Assembly (NCBI GenBank): GCA_938027685.1
Contig: CALJAM010000003.1
Span: forward strand, 1-64,000
Length of the DNA: 64,000 nt
DNA from: an uncultured Bryobacteraceae bacterium
Lineage (GTDB): Bacteria > Acidobacteriota > Terriglobia > Bryobacterales > Bryobacteraceae
Reading direction: 5' to 3'
Below, one piece after another: positions 27,985 through 37,353 of this stretch. The notes beneath the pieces were generated by a model that saw only the letters and a program-made list of their open reading frames with translations, was not told the origin of the DNA and did not search any database. The translations under genes were made by a program, and so were the position numbers. The number at the start of each line of letters is the position of its first letter. The first letter of the stretch is position 1.

Positions 27985-30492
27985 ATGAACTCGCTGCCCA
28001 CCCGTAGACAGTTCCTCTCGGTGCCGTTGCTGGCTGCTCCCGCACTCGATCGGGCAAACAGCGACCTGTTGCTTTGGTACCGCGAACCGGCGCCCGATTG
28101 GAACGAAGCCCTACCCATCGGCAACGGTCGCCTGGGCGCGATGGTCTTCGGCGGCGTTCCAGTGGAACGGCTTCAGCTCAACGAGGATACCCTCTACTCG
28201 GACGAGCCCGGCCGTCGCGATCTGCCGCTCGACGTCACCAGCGGCTTCGATCACGTTCTCGCGCTTCTGCGCCGGCGGCGCTACGCCGAGGCCGAAGAGT
28301 ACGTCACCCGGCACTGGATCGGCCGTACGTGGCCGTGTTACCAGCCTCTGGGCGATCTCTATCTGGAATTCGATCACTCGCGGCGCATTACCGGTTACCG
28401 GCGCGAACTCGATCTGGCGGAGGCCGTATGCCGCATTCGCTACGAACACGACGGCGTCCTCTTCGAACGCGAGATCTTCGCCACCTATCCCGACCAGGTC
28501 ATCGTCCTCCGCTTGGCGGCCGCGCGACGCGGCGCACTGAACTTCACCGTCCGCCTGGCCTCCGTGCATCCCACTGCCAGAGTGCGGGCTGCCGCCCATG
28601 AACTCGTCCTTGCGGGTCAACTGCCCGGCCTGGTCGTGCGCCGCACGCTCGAATGGATCGAGCAGCGCGGAGACCAATGGAAGTACCCGGAGCTGTGGGA
28701 TCGGGACGGCAAACGCCGCCCGCACGCCAAACAGGTGCTCTACGCCGATGAGATCGGCGGCCTGGGGATGCGATTCGAAGCACGCCTGTGGGTGAGAACC
28801 CGAGGCGGCCGCGTCACGCCGGCGGGCGATCATCTCAGCGTCGACGGCGCTCGTGAGGCTCTCTTGCTGCTGGCCGCCGCCTCCAGCTTCAACGGCTTCG
28901 ACCGGAGCCCCTCGCGCGAGGGGACCGATCCGGCTGCGCATACGCGAGCACATCTGGAAGCGGCCGCACGCAAAAGCTACCGCCGACTCCGCGACGCCCA
29001 CGTGCGCGACTATCGCGCCCTGTTCGACCGCGTCCGTCTGCGCCTCGGAACCCCGGGATCGCACTCCGCCCTGCCCACCGACGAACGCATCGAACGCTTC
29101 AGCGGCGGGGGCGATCCCTCGCTCGCCGCACTCGTCTTCCAGTTCGGGCGCTACCTGATGATCGCAGGGTCGCGCCCCGGAACTCAGCCCCTGAACCTGC
29201 AGGGGCTGTGGAACCGCGAGGTCATCCCGCCTTGGGCCTCAGCCTACACGCTCAACATCAATGCCCAGATGAACTACTGGCCCGCGGAGGTTACCAACCT
29301 TTCTGAATGCCACGAGCCCCTGCTGCGGCTGGTACGCGAGCTGGCCGTCAACGGCCGCCGAGTGGCGCGTCAAATGTACAAGCGCCGGGGCTGGGTAGCC
29401 CACCACAACACCACAATCTGGCGCTGCGCGCAGCCGGTGGACTATGGTGCCATGCCCTCCTTTTGGCCCATGGCCGCCGGGTGGCTCTGCCGCCACCTCT
29501 GGGAACATTACCTGTTCACCGGCGACCGCCGCTTCCTGGCTGAGCACGCCTACCCGCTGATGAAACAGGCCGCCGAGTTCTACCTCGATTGGCTCATTGA
29601 AGACGACCAGGGCCGCCTCCTCACACCGGTCGGCGTCTCGCCCGAAAACCGTTTCCGCTACCGCGATCCCGACGGGCGCATCCGCACTGCAGGTGTCTCG
29701 ATGGCGCCCACCATGGACATCGCCATCATCCGCGACCTGTTCGCCAATACCATCGAGGCGTCGCGCGCGCTCGACCGCGACGAAGCCTTCCGGCGCGAAC
29801 TCGAAGACAAATTGCCGCGCCTATTGCCCTACCGCATCGGTCGGCGGGGCCAGTTGCAGGAATGGATGGAGGACTTCGAAGAAGCCGAGCCACAGCACCG
29901 CCATGTCTCGCATCTTTACCCGTTGCATCCGGGCTCGGAACTCACCCCGGCCAAGACGCCTGAGCTGGCCGCGGCCGCTCGCCGTTCGCTCGAGCTGCGC
30001 GGCGATGGCGGCAGCGGCTGGGCGCGCGCCTGGAAGATCAACCTGTGGGCCCGCTTGGGAGACGGCGACCGGGCCTACGCGCTGCTCAAGAATCTGATCC
30101 AGCCGGCACGCGAAGCCCGCGGTAAGTACAATCGGCCCGGCCTGCAGCCCAATCTGCTCTGCTCTCATCCGCCCTTTCAGATCGACGGCAACTTCGGCGC
30201 CACCGCGGGCATCGCCGAAATGCTCCTCCAGAGCCACGCGGGCGAAATCCACCTGCTGCCCGCGCTCCCCGAGGCCTGGCCCGAAGGCGAGGTACACGGA
30301 CTCTGTGCGCGCGGCGGCTTCGAAGTCTCGATCGCGTGGAAGGCAAGGCGTCTGACCAGCGCAACCATCGTCTCCAAGCTGGGCGCAGCCGCCCTGCTCC
30401 GATACCGCGATTTGACCGCTTCTCTGCCGGCCGCGCGCGGGCGCTACCATCTGAATGAAGCTTTGCGCTTGCACAGGAAGGAAAGACTCTGA
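27985..30492 (+). CDS. GH95 alpha-L-fucosidase, Tat-exported
   Basis: An 835-residue GH95 glycosidase. The start TRRQFLSVPLLAAPALD is a Tat-type signal. The N-terminal domain has PIGNGRLGAMVFGG and LQLNEDTLYSDEPGRRD. The (alpha/alpha)6 catalytic part has LNLQGLWNREVIPPWASAY and INAQMNYWPAEVTNLSEC (the Asn pair), and later WARAWKINLWARLGDGDRAY and FQIDGNFGATAG (the Asp). It removes alpha-1,2-linked fucose, or related L-galactose, from glycans in the periplasm or outside. Its stop overlaps the next ATG (TGATG). Confidence 0.93.
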   Translation: MNSLPTRRQFLSVPLLAAPALDRANSDLLLWYREPAPDWNEALPIGNGRLGAMVFGGVPVERLQLNEDTLYSDEPGRRDLPLDVTSGFDHVLALLRRRRYAEAEEYVTRHWIGRTWPCYQPLGDLYLEFDHSRRITGYRRELDLAEAVCRIRYEHDGVLFEREIFATYPDQVIVLRLAAARRGALNFTVRLASVHPTARVRAAAHELVLAGQLPGLVVRRTLEWIEQRGDQWKYPELWDRDGKRRPHAKQVLYADEIGGLGMRFEARLWVRTRGGRVTPAGDHLSVDGAREALLLLAAASSFNGFDRSPSREGTDPAAHTRAHLEAAARKSYRRLRDAHVRDYRALFDRVRLRLGTPGSHSALPTDERIERFSGGGDPSLAALVFQFGRYLMIAGSRPGTQPLNLQGLWNREVIPPWASAYTLNINAQMNYWPAEVTNLSECHEPLLRLVRELAVNGRRVARQMYKRRGWVAHHNTTIWRCAQPVDYGAMPSFWPMAAGWLCRHLWEHYLFTGDRRFLAEHAYPLMKQAAEFYLDWLIEDDQGRLLTPVGVSPENRFRYRDPDGRIRTAGVSMAPTMDIAIIRDLFANTIEASRALDRDEAFRRELEDKLPRLLPYRIGRRGQLQEWMEDFEEAEPQHRHVSHLYPLHPGSELTPAKTPELAAAARRSLELRGDGGSGWARAWKINLWARLGDGDRAYALLKNLIQPAREARGKYNRPGLQPNLLCSHPPFQIDGNFGATAGIAEMLLQSHAGEIHLLPALPEAWPEGEVHGLCARGGFEVSIAWKARRLTSATIVSKLGAAALLRYRDLTASLPAARGRYHLNEALRLHRKERL

Positions 30493-31607
30493 TGCCGGCC
30501 GTAGATGCCCCCAAACCGCCCCGCCAGCCCAACTTCGAAAACCTTCGCCGCGCCCTGCTGCTCGAGGGCGAACCCGATTACGTACCGCTGGTCGAGTTCA
30601 GTGTGGACGCCGACGTGAAGGCTGCTTTCTTAGGCCGCCCCATCGAGACCTTGCGTGACGAGGTCGAGTTCTGGTACCGGGCCGGCTACGACTTCGTGCC
30701 GCTGCAAGCCGGCATCCGCAGCTTCATCCGGCCGGGTCTTAGCGCCGGAGAGGGTATCGCGGCTGCCCCGCGCCAGCGCACCGGACTCGGGCGTTACAGC
30801 GTGTATTCCAACGATGAAAGGGTCAGAACGTGGGCCGAGGAGGGCCGCGGGGTGATCGCCGACATGGACGAATTCGAGCGCTTCCCATGGCCCGATCCCG
30901 ACCGCATGGATCTGTCCGCCTTCGAGCAAATTCGGCAGTACCTGCCTCCCGGCATGAAGGTCATCGCTTACATGGGATGGACCTTCACGTCGGTGTGGAC
31001 GCTGATGGGCCTGGAGACCTTCTGTTACGCGCTATACGAGCAGCCCGAACTCATCCGCCGCATGTACGACCGGGTCTGGTGGATCCAAAGCCGTGTCCTC
31101 ATGCGCGTCCTTCAATACGACGTCGTTGGGGCCGTCGCCCATCCGGACGACCTCGCCTATGCAGAGGCGCTCATCGTCTCGCCGAAACATTTACGTGAAT
31201 TTGTGTTTCCATGGTACCGCTGGAGCTGCGCCATGGTCCGCGAGCGGGGCCTCCCTAGCATTTTTCACTCCGACGGACGCCTCTACCCGGTGCTGGAGGA
31301 CATCCTGGCCTGCGGTTTCAACGCCCTTCACCCCATCGAACCCAAGGCCATGGACATCGTCGAGCTGAAGCGCCGCATCGGCCGCCGCATCTGCCTGATC
31401 GGCAACATCGACCTCGGCTACACGCTGACCCGCGGCACACCCGCCGAAGTCGAAGCCGAAGTGCGCGAGCGGATCCGTACCGTCGGCCCCGGCGGCGGCT
31501 ACTGCGTCGGCTCCAGCAACTCCGTCACCTCTTACGTCCCCCTGGAAAACTACAACGCCATGCGCGAGGCGACCTTCCGCTACGGCGTCTATCCCTTGGC
31601 CGCCTGA
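30492..31607 (+). CDS. Uroporphyrinogen decarboxylase-family protein
   Basis: A 371-residue URO-D-fold protein: RRALLLEGEPDYVPLVEFSV, then the glycine-rich GMKVIAYMGWTFTSVWTLMGL, IFHSDGRLYPVLEDILACG and GFNALHPIEPKAMDIVELK, which are the metal/substrate-pocket blocks of the family. HemE residues for porphyrin are not evident; it belongs to the large non-HemE group that includes corrinoid methyltransferases. It overlaps the fucosidase gene by one base (TGATG), so it is translated with it and may act on a sugar-derived or methylated compound. The reaction is unknown. Confidence 0.8.
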   Translation: MPAVDAPKPPRQPNFENLRRALLLEGEPDYVPLVEFSVDADVKAAFLGRPIETLRDEVEFWYRAGYDFVPLQAGIRSFIRPGLSAGEGIAAAPRQRTGLGRYSVYSNDERVRTWAEEGRGVIADMDEFERFPWPDPDRMDLSAFEQIRQYLPPGMKVIAYMGWTFTSVWTLMGLETFCYALYEQPELIRRMYDRVWWIQSRVLMRVLQYDVVGAVAHPDDLAYAEALIVSPKHLREFVFPWYRWSCAMVRERGLPSIFHSDGRLYPVLEDILACGFNALHPIEPKAMDIVELKRRIGRRICLIGNIDLGYTLTRGTPAEVEAEVRERIRTVGPGGGYCVGSSNSVTSYVPLENYNAMREATFRYGVYPLAA

Positions 31608-31614
31608 CCCCGCC

Positions 31615-33174
31615 TCAGGCGCCCGCCGGATTGCCGCCCGTAATGGGAACGTGCAGCACGGTAACGGCCGGCCTTTCCAAGGCTTGGCCCAGCGCGGCAG
31701 AGATCGCCGCGGGTTCCTCTACGCGCATTCCGCGGGCGCCCAGCGCTTCCGCCAATCGGTCGAAGGCTACCGGCCCCAGCGAGCTGGCGATCGGCTGGCC
31801 GAACTTTTCCATGTGTCCCACCCGCGTAATGCCCCAGCCCTGATCGTCGGCCACGATGGCCACGAAATGCAGCCCCTGACGAACCGCGCACTCCAGCTCC
31901 GCCGCCGCGAAGGTGAAGGCGCCGTCGCCCGAAAGCAGGATCACAGGCGCCTCAGGAAACGTCGCGCGCGCCGCCATCGCGCCCGCGATTCCCCAACCCA
32001 CCACCGCGCTGCGACCACAGGTCAGCCAGCGGCTGGGGTAGCGATCGCACAACAGTTGGTGCGCCCATTGCCCGATACTGCCGCCGTCGATCAACAGAAT
32101 GGTTTCCTCCGTGAGCGTCTCGGTCAGCGCCCGCACGATATGGATGGCATGCGTGCGCCCGTCCGATTGCCGCTCGCCTGACTCCCAGACGGCGCGGCGG
32201 AACGCTTCCCGCCGACGCGCCGCTTCTTCCAGCCACGGCCGCCGCACGCCTCCGCCCGCCCGCTCGTAAAGCCCTCCCACCTCGCGCCATCCGTGGTTCA
32301 GGTAGGTCACTCGCGCCCGTTCCGCGACGGCGCCCGGCTCCAGGTAGCCCACGCGGTAATCGGGCACAGCTCCCGCCATCACGATGCAGTCGGCGTCGGC
32401 GAGCAGACGCGGGCCGCCTGTGGCCGCCCCGATTACGCCCATGAAGGATTCCAGGCGCCGCTCGGCGCAGCCGCGATCCCAGATGGGGATCACGAAAGGA
32501 ATCCCGAAACGCTCGCAGAACTCCGCCAGCGCCTCGCCCTCTCCGGCGTAATACACGCCGCTGCCCGCCACCACCAGCGGCCGCTCGGCCCCCGCAAGTG
32601 CGCGCGCCGTCTCCTCAGGGTCTCCCTCGATGAAACGAGCGGGCGGACGCGGCGCGGGCCTTACCAATCGCGCTCCCTCCACCTCCGCGGTTTGCACGTC
32701 CATGGGAAACGTGATATGTACGGGCCCCGGTCCCTCGAGGGCCGCGCGCCAAGCCTCCTCGAGAATTTCGAGCACCCGCTCGGCGCAGTCCGCCAAGCGC
32801 GCATAGCGCGTGACGGGCTCTGCCAGCGCCACCTGGTCGAGATCCTGGAAGCAGCCCATGCCCCGCGTCCTCACGGCTGCAGCGCCGCTCACCAGCAGCA
32901 TGGGGGCGCCGTCCATGAACGCATCGGCTACTCCCGCCAGCGCATTCACGTGAGCCACGCCGCTCGAGACGGCCGCCACGCCGGGTCGCCGCGTCAGCCG
33001 CCCTGCCGCACCCGCCATGTAGCCCGCCGTCTGCTCGTTGCGGGTGTCGATGAGCCGCAGGCCCGCGCGCCGCGCCGCGTCATAGAGGGGATCCAGCCCG
33101 TGTCCGCACAGCGTCGCCATCCAGGTGACGCCACGCTCTTTCAGACTCCCCAGGAACCAGTCGACGGCCCTCAT
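31615..33174 (-). CDS. Thiamine-diphosphate-dependent enzyme of the acetolactate-synthase-like group
   Basis: A 519-residue ThDP enzyme with the three domains of the pyruvate oxidase/AHAS superfamily. The N-terminal PYR domain has the activating Glu in DTRNEQTAGYMAGAAG; the C-terminal PP domain has the ThDP motif GDGAFTFAAAELE ending in VADDQGWG. Length is shorter than AHAS large subunits and no small subunit is near, so acetolactate synthesis is doubtful. Possible roles are a 2-oxo acid decarboxylase or a benzoylformate/oxalyl-CoA-like lyase; I cannot decide. A TAGAAT hexamer lies nine bases before the ATG. Confidence 0.85.
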   Translation of the reverse strand: MRAVDWFLGSLKERGVTWMATLCGHGLDPLYDAARRAGLRLIDTRNEQTAGYMAGAAGRLTRRPGVAAVSSGVAHVNALAGVADAFMDGAPMLLVSGAAAVRTRGMGCFQDLDQVALAEPVTRYARLADCAERVLEILEEAWRAALEGPGPVHITFPMDVQTAEVEGARLVRPAPRPPARFIEGDPEETARALAGAERPLVVAGSGVYYAGEGEALAEFCERFGIPFVIPIWDRGCAERRLESFMGVIGAATGGPRLLADADCIVMAGAVPDYRVGYLEPGAVAERARVTYLNHGWREVGGLYERAGGGVRRPWLEEAARRREAFRRAVWESGERQSDGRTHAIHIVRALTETLTEETILLIDGGSIGQWAHQLLCDRYPSRWLTCGRSAVVGWGIAGAMAARATFPEAPVILLSGDGAFTFAAAELECAVRQGLHFVAIVADDQGWGITRVGHMEKFGQPIASSLGPVAFDRLAEALGARGMRVEEPAAISAALGQALERPAVTVLHVPITGGNPAGA

Positions 33175-33217
33175 CTCGCGCCGATTCTAACAGAGAGCCG
33201 ACAACGGCGCGTCCGGC

Positions 33218-34159
33218 TCACCGGGCGTGCGCGGGGTGCGTCCGGAACCAGGCGATGGTTTCCCGCAGCCCTTCTTCCAGGCTTACGCGCGGCTCCCAGC
33301 CCAGCACCCGGCGGGCCTTGCTGATGTCGGGACGGCGGCGGCGCGGATCGTCTTCCGGCAGGGGACGAAACTCGATCCGAGAGCTGGAGCCCGTCAGCTC
33401 GATAATGCGCTGTGCGAACTCCAGCACCGTAAGTTCGACGGGATTGCCCAGATTCACGGGGCCGGGTTCGTCCGACCACAGCAGCCTCCACAGGCCCTCG
33501 ACCATGTCTGAAACATAACAGAAGCTTCTTGTTTGACTGCCGTCCCCGTAGACCGTCAGCGGAACGCCGCGCAGAGCCTGATCCAGAAAAGTGGGCACCA
33601 CGCGCCCGTCGTCCAGTTTCATGCGCGGCCCGTAAGTGTTGAAAATCCGCGCGATCGAAGTACGCAGCCCGTAAACCCGACGGTAGGCCATGGTCAGGGC
33701 TTCCGCGAACCGCTTGGCTTCGTCATAGCAGGAGCGCGGCCCCACCGGGTTCACGTTTCCCCAGTACGTTTCCGTCTGCGGGTGCACCAGCGGATCTCCG
33801 TAGCATTCCGAAGTCGAACTCAGCAGGAAACGCGCCCCGTGGCCCCGCGCCAGCTCGAGCATCCGCCGCGTGCCGATCGAACCCACATCCAGCGTTTGGA
33901 TGGGATGGCGCAGGTAATCTTTAGGGCTGGCCGGAGAGGCCAGGTGCAGCACGCCGTGCACCGGCCCGGCGACCTCCAGCGGCTCGCAGACATCGTGGAG
34001 CATGAACCGAAACCGCGGGTGGCCCTCCAAATGTGCGATGTTCTCCCGCGAACCGGTAAGTAGATTGTCCACCCCCAGAACTTCGTGCCCCTCCGCAAGC
34101 AACCGATCACACAGATGCGAGCCGATGAATCCAGCCGCTCCCGTGACGACGAAACGCAA
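33218..34159 (-). CDS. UDP-glucuronate decarboxylase (UXS)-like extended SDR
   Basis: A 313-residue extended SDR. The NAD motif is [24 protein letters not shown]-type features are [21 protein letters not shown] and the catalytic Y-x3-K in [16 protein letters not shown], followed by [18 protein letters not shown]. It would convert UDP-glucuronate to UDP-xylose, a surface-glycan precursor. The start is TTG at 34159 behind GGAGG. It is 43 bp upstream of the ThDP enzyme on the same strand. Confidence 0.88.
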   Translation of the reverse strand: MRFVVTGAAGFIGSHLCDRLLAEGHEVLGVDNLLTGSRENIAHLEGHPRFRFMLHDVCEPLEVAGPVHGVLHLASPASPKDYLRHPIQTLDVGSIGTRRMLELARGHGARFLLSSTSECYGDPLVHPQTETYWGNVNPVGPRSCYDEAKRFAEALTMAYRRVYGLRTSIARIFNTYGPRMKLDDGRVVPTFLDQALRGVPLTVYGDGSQTRSFCYVSDMVEGLWRLLWSDEPGPVNLGNPVELTVLEFAQRIIELTGSSSRIEFRPLPEDDPRRRRPDISKARRVLGWEPRVSLEEGLRETIAWFRTHPAHAR

Positions 34160-34284
34160 CCCGCGCCTCCGCGGCCTTCCTAGCCGAACTGATCATTGTA
34201 GCGGAGACCTTGCCCCCGGATGCCCGCTCGCCGCAGATACCTTCGGGCCGGACGGGACCGCAGCAACCTCAGGCGGGGGCTTCG

Positions 34285-34794
34285 TCAGGCGGAGGGCTCG
34301 TCGCCTCGTCTCAGCAGGCGGGAGGGACCCGTGTCGGGCGCTTCGATGAGCGAGACCCAGAAGACCCCGGCGCAGCACCGGAACGCGATCATCCCCGCCA
34401 GATTCCCGCCCAGAATCCGCAGGGCATAATCGGCGCCTTCGACCAACGTGGGCATGGAAAGGGCCACACCCGGCGGCAGTACGGGCTTCAGATTGCCCGC
34501 GATCATGTTGGCCAACTCCCCCACCGCGTCGCGCACGTCGTCGTTCACCTCATCCGGCGGATCCACGCCCAACAGCCGCCCGGTGAATGCACAGGCCTGG
34601 CCGGGGGTGCACTCCAGCAGCAACGCGCCCTTCCACGCGCCGGCATAGTGCACGGCCACGTTGATCAGTTCTTCGTCCGGCGGCCACACCACGATCACGG
34701 GCTCCACCTCTATGCCCAGCATGGTCCGGAAGACCTCCTGCACCACGCGGATGGCGTCTTCCCGGTATGTCTCGATTTCGAGCAGCGCCTGCAT
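34285..34794 (-). CDS. cheX: CheX-type chemotaxis phosphatase
   Basis: A 169-residue CheC/CheX/FliY-superfamily protein. The catalytic E-x2-N signature is in DDVRDAVGELANMIAGNLKP near residue 95. One such signature, and no SpoA domain, points to CheX rather than CheC or FliY. It removes phosphate from CheY-P. It is the last gene of the cheY-cheB-cheR-cheX operon, 11 bp after cheR. Confidence 0.85.
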   Translation of the reverse strand: MQALLEIETYREDAIRVVQEVFRTMLGIEVEPVIVVWPPDEELINVAVHYAGAWKGALLLECTPGQACAFTGRLLGVDPPDEVNDDVRDAVGELANMIAGNLKPVLPPGVALSMPTLVEGADYALRILGGNLAGMIAFRCCAGVFWVSLIEAPDTGPSRLLRRGDEPSA

Positions 34795-34805
34795 AAGATC
34801 TCCGC

Positions 34806-35654
34806 CTACCGTGCCTGGTACACGATCGCCTGCCCCACCTTCCTGCGCTCGAACAAGTGATCCAGGTCGAGCACGCTCTCTACGGCGCCCAGCAACAGGT
34901 AACCGCCCGCGTACATAGCCTCCCGCACCCGCTGCAAGACCCGACGCTTGGTCTCTTCGTCGAAGTAAATGAGCACGTTGCGGCAGAAGACCAGATCGAA
35001 CGGTCCCAAATGCCGCGCGCTGTCGCGCAGGTCGTGGCGCTGGAAGCGCGCGCGGCGCCGAATCTCATCCTTGAGAACCCATTCCAGCCCCTGGCGTGTG
35101 AAGTATTTGACCAGGTAGGCCGCAGGCAATCCACGGTTGACCTCGAGCTGCGAGTACCGGCCGGCCCGCGCCCTTTCAAGGACCGATTCGGCCAGGTCGG
35201 TGCCGAGGATTTGTAGCTCCGTTGGCGCCAAGCCCATCTCCGCCGCCAGCATCGCCAGACTGTAAACCTCCTGGCCGGTCGAGGCTGCAGCCGACCAACA
35301 GGCCAGCGGACGCGGAGAACGACGCGCGGCCAGCAGTTCCCCCAGCAGCGACGTGCGCAGCGCCTCGTACTGAGCAGGCTCGCGGAAGAACTGCGTCTCG
35401 TTGGTGGTCATGGCTTCGACCACCTTGCGGCGCAGCCCGTCATTGCCCACTGCCCGAAGGAGGTTGCAGAGGTCGTTGACCGAACCGAGCCCCTGCTGGC
35501 GCGCGATCGGCGCCAGGCGCGCCTCCACCAGGTATTGCTTGCCCGCCTCCAGTACGATGCCCGAATCACGGTAGATCTGCTGCTGCAAAAAGGCGAAGTT
35601 CTCGGCGGTGATCTCCTTGCCGCTCGTCGCCTTGCCCTGCTCGGTGCCGACCAT
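34806..35654 (-). CDS. cheR: Chemotaxis protein methyltransferase CheR
   Basis: A 282-residue CheR. The N-terminal helical domain ends in VVEAMTTNETQFFREPAQYE, the diagnostic CheR block. The SAM-binding Rossmann part has LACWSAAASTGQEVYSLAML and FDLVFCRNVLIYFDEETKRRV. It methylates chemoreceptor glutamates. No chemoreceptor gene is in the window. cheB lies 7 bp upstream. Confidence 0.95.
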   Translation of the reverse strand: MVGTEQGKATSGKEITAENFAFLQQQIYRDSGIVLEAGKQYLVEARLAPIARQQGLGSVNDLCNLLRAVGNDGLRRKVVEAMTTNETQFFREPAQYEALRTSLLGELLAARRSPRPLACWSAAASTGQEVYSLAMLAAEMGLAPTELQILGTDLAESVLERARAGRYSQLEVNRGLPAAYLVKYFTRQGLEWVLKDEIRRRARFQRHDLRDSARHLGPFDLVFCRNVLIYFDEETKRRVLQRVREAMYAGGYLLLGAVESVLDLDHLFERRKVGQAIVYQAR

Positions 35655-35661
35655 GCTCCCC

Positions 35662-36795
35662 TCAGACCAGCTTCATGATTTCCGTCGCCACCTGTTCCAG
35701 GCTCGCCACACGGTCCGCCAGCCCCGCTTGCACAACTGCGCCCGGCATGCCCCAAACCACGCTGGAAGCCTCGTCTTGCGCGATCACCCACGCGCCGCTG
35801 GCCTTGAGCACCTGCGTCCCACGCAAACCGTCCTGGCCCATCCCCGTCAGGATCACCGAGATCGCGGCGCCACCGTAGACCTCCTCCACTGAGCGGAACA
35901 GCACGTCCACGGAAGGACGGCAAGAGTTCTCCGGCGGCCCCTGATCCAGCCGCACGCGGACCTCGCCGTCCCTGCGCGCCAGCTTCATGTGGTAATCTCC
36001 AGGCGCGATGAGGGCCTTGCCGGCCTCCACAAGCATGCCTTCTTCAGCCTCCACTACCCTGATCCGGCTGTGCGCCGCCAACCGCTCGGCCAAAAAGCGC
36101 GTGAACAGCGGCGGCATGTGCTGCACGATGAGCACAGGCAATGGGAAGTCGGCGGGCAGCGCGGGGATGACGACCGAAAGCGCGTTAGGCCCGCCGGTCG
36201 ACACCCCAATCGCCACGACCTTTGGTCGGCTGCGGACCAGCGGGGCGGGGCGCGGCTGCGGTGACGGGGCCGGTGCAGGCCGCGCGCTCGCCGCCTCCGC
36301 GCCCGTCGCACGCAGAGGGGCTTCTCCCGGGAGGATAAAAAACTGCTTGATCTTGGGGATCAATTCGCTGCGCAGGGCGGCCATGGAAACATCTAGCGAA
36401 CCCACGTTGGCCGCTTTCGTCACATAGTCGTTGGCGCCCAGCATCAGCGCCTCCAGAGTGGCCGTGGCGCCCCGCTCCGTCAGCGTGCTGAACATGATCA
36501 CGCAGAGCTCGGGGTACTGCTTGCGGATGTGCCTGAGAGTCTCCAGCCCATCCATGTCCGGCATCTGGATGTCCAGCGTCACCACGTCGGGATTCAGTTG
36601 CGGTATGCGCGCCAGCGCGATCGCCCCGTTGGCCGCCGAACCCACCACCTCGAAAGCAGGATCCTCGCTCAAAGCATGGGTCACCAGGCGACGGATCACC
36701 ACCGAGTCGTCCACCACCAGCACCCGAATCCGGCTGCCCGGCTTGATCAGCCTCGCTTTCAACAACCCCGGCACGCTCGTCTCACCTCCAGACAC
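35662..36795 (-). CDS. cheB: Chemotaxis response regulator protein-glutamate methylesterase CheB
   Basis: A 377-residue CheB. The receiver domain has VLVVDDSVVIRRLV and the phosphoacceptor Asp in VTLDIQMPDMDG. After an Ala/Pro linker the methylesterase domain shows the catalytic Ser in GVSTGGPNAL, His in LIVQHMPPLF and Asp in ILTGMGQDGLRG. It opposes CheR by removing receptor methyl groups and is switched on by CheA-dependent phosphorylation. Confidence 0.96.
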   Translation of the reverse strand: MSGGETSVPGLLKARLIKPGSRIRVLVVDDSVVIRRLVTHALSEDPAFEVVGSAANGAIALARIPQLNPDVVTLDIQMPDMDGLETLRHIRKQYPELCVIMFSTLTERGATATLEALMLGANDYVTKAANVGSLDVSMAALRSELIPKIKQFFILPGEAPLRATGAEAASARPAPAPSPQPRPAPLVRSRPKVVAIGVSTGGPNALSVVIPALPADFPLPVLIVQHMPPLFTRFLAERLAAHSRIRVVEAEEGMLVEAGKALIAPGDYHMKLARRDGEVRVRLDQGPPENSCRPSVDVLFRSVEEVYGGAAISVILTGMGQDGLRGTQVLKASGAWVIAQDEASSVVWGMPGAVVQAGLADRVASLEQVATEIMKLV

Positions 36796-36810
36796 CCGCC
36801 CGCGCCACCG

Positions 36811-37182
36811 TTACGAAATCACTCCCAGCAGCCGCAACTTGTCCGTGATCACTTCCTCGGTGAACGGCTTCATCACGTACTCATTGGCCCCTGCCGCGAG
36901 CGCGCGGACCATCTGCTCGATTTCGGTCTCCGTCGTCACCATCATCAGTACGATCCGCGCCCTCTCCGGATTGGAACGTACGGCGCGCACCAGCTCCAGT
37001 CCGTTCATCTCCGGCATGTTCCAGTCCACCAGCATCAAGCGGACGTCCGGGTGCTGGTCGAGCACCGCCAGCGCCTCCTTGCCGTGGCCCGCCTCGTAAA
37101 CTTGGTAGCCGTGCTTCTCGAGCGTGCGTCGCAGGATCAGCCGCACCGCACGGGAATCATCCACGACCATCGCCTTCGCCAT
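36811..37182 (-). CDS. cheY: CheY-type response regulator
   Basis: A 123-residue single receiver domain: AMVVDDSRAVRLILRRTL (acidic pair), LMLVDWNMPEMNGLEL (phosphoacceptor Asp near 54), MVTTETE (Thr switch) and YVMKPF (Lys). It would bind the flagellar switch when phosphorylated. It is the first gene of the chemotaxis operon and sits behind a FliA-type promoter. No cheA or cheW is in the window. Confidence 0.93.
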   Translation of the reverse strand: MAKAMVVDDSRAVRLILRRTLEKHGYQVYEAGHGKEALAVLDQHPDVRLMLVDWNMPEMNGLELVRAVRSNPERARIVLMMVTTETEIEQMVRALAAGANEYVMKPFTEEVITDKLRLLGVIS

Positions 37183-37208
37183 GCCGCTTCCTTCGTGCTC
37201 CCCTGTCT

Positions 37209-37236
37209 TTATCGGCTGCCTTTCAGCAGCCCTTTA
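37209..37236 (-). promoter_or_regulatory. Sigma28 (FliA) promoter of the cheY-cheB-cheR-cheX operon
   Basis: On the minus strand TAAA (37233-37236) is followed after 16 bases by a perfect GCCGATAA (37209-37216). The E. coli consensus is TAAA-N15-GCCGATAA, so the spacer is one base long. The predicted start of transcription lies about 20 bases before the cheY ATG at 37182. Confidence 0.65.
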
Positions 37237-37341
37237 TGTAAGGGCGACGGGCTTTTCCGAGCAGTAGAGCAGCGCCCCAAACGCCGAGGATCTCTCGGAG
37301 ATGGCCACGGGAGCACACGGGGAGCGCCGGCGCGCTTCGAC

Positions 37342-37353
37342 TATAATTGCTCA
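37342..37353 (+). promoter_or_regulatory. Consensus -10 six bases before a GTG start (leaderless layout)
   Basis: TATAAT (37342-37347) is followed by only six bases and then the GTG of the transporter gene at 37354. The natural transcription start would fall on or next to the start codon, so no ribosome site is possible. No -35 is visible. An internal ATG 15 bases further on is the alternative start. Confidence 0.5.
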
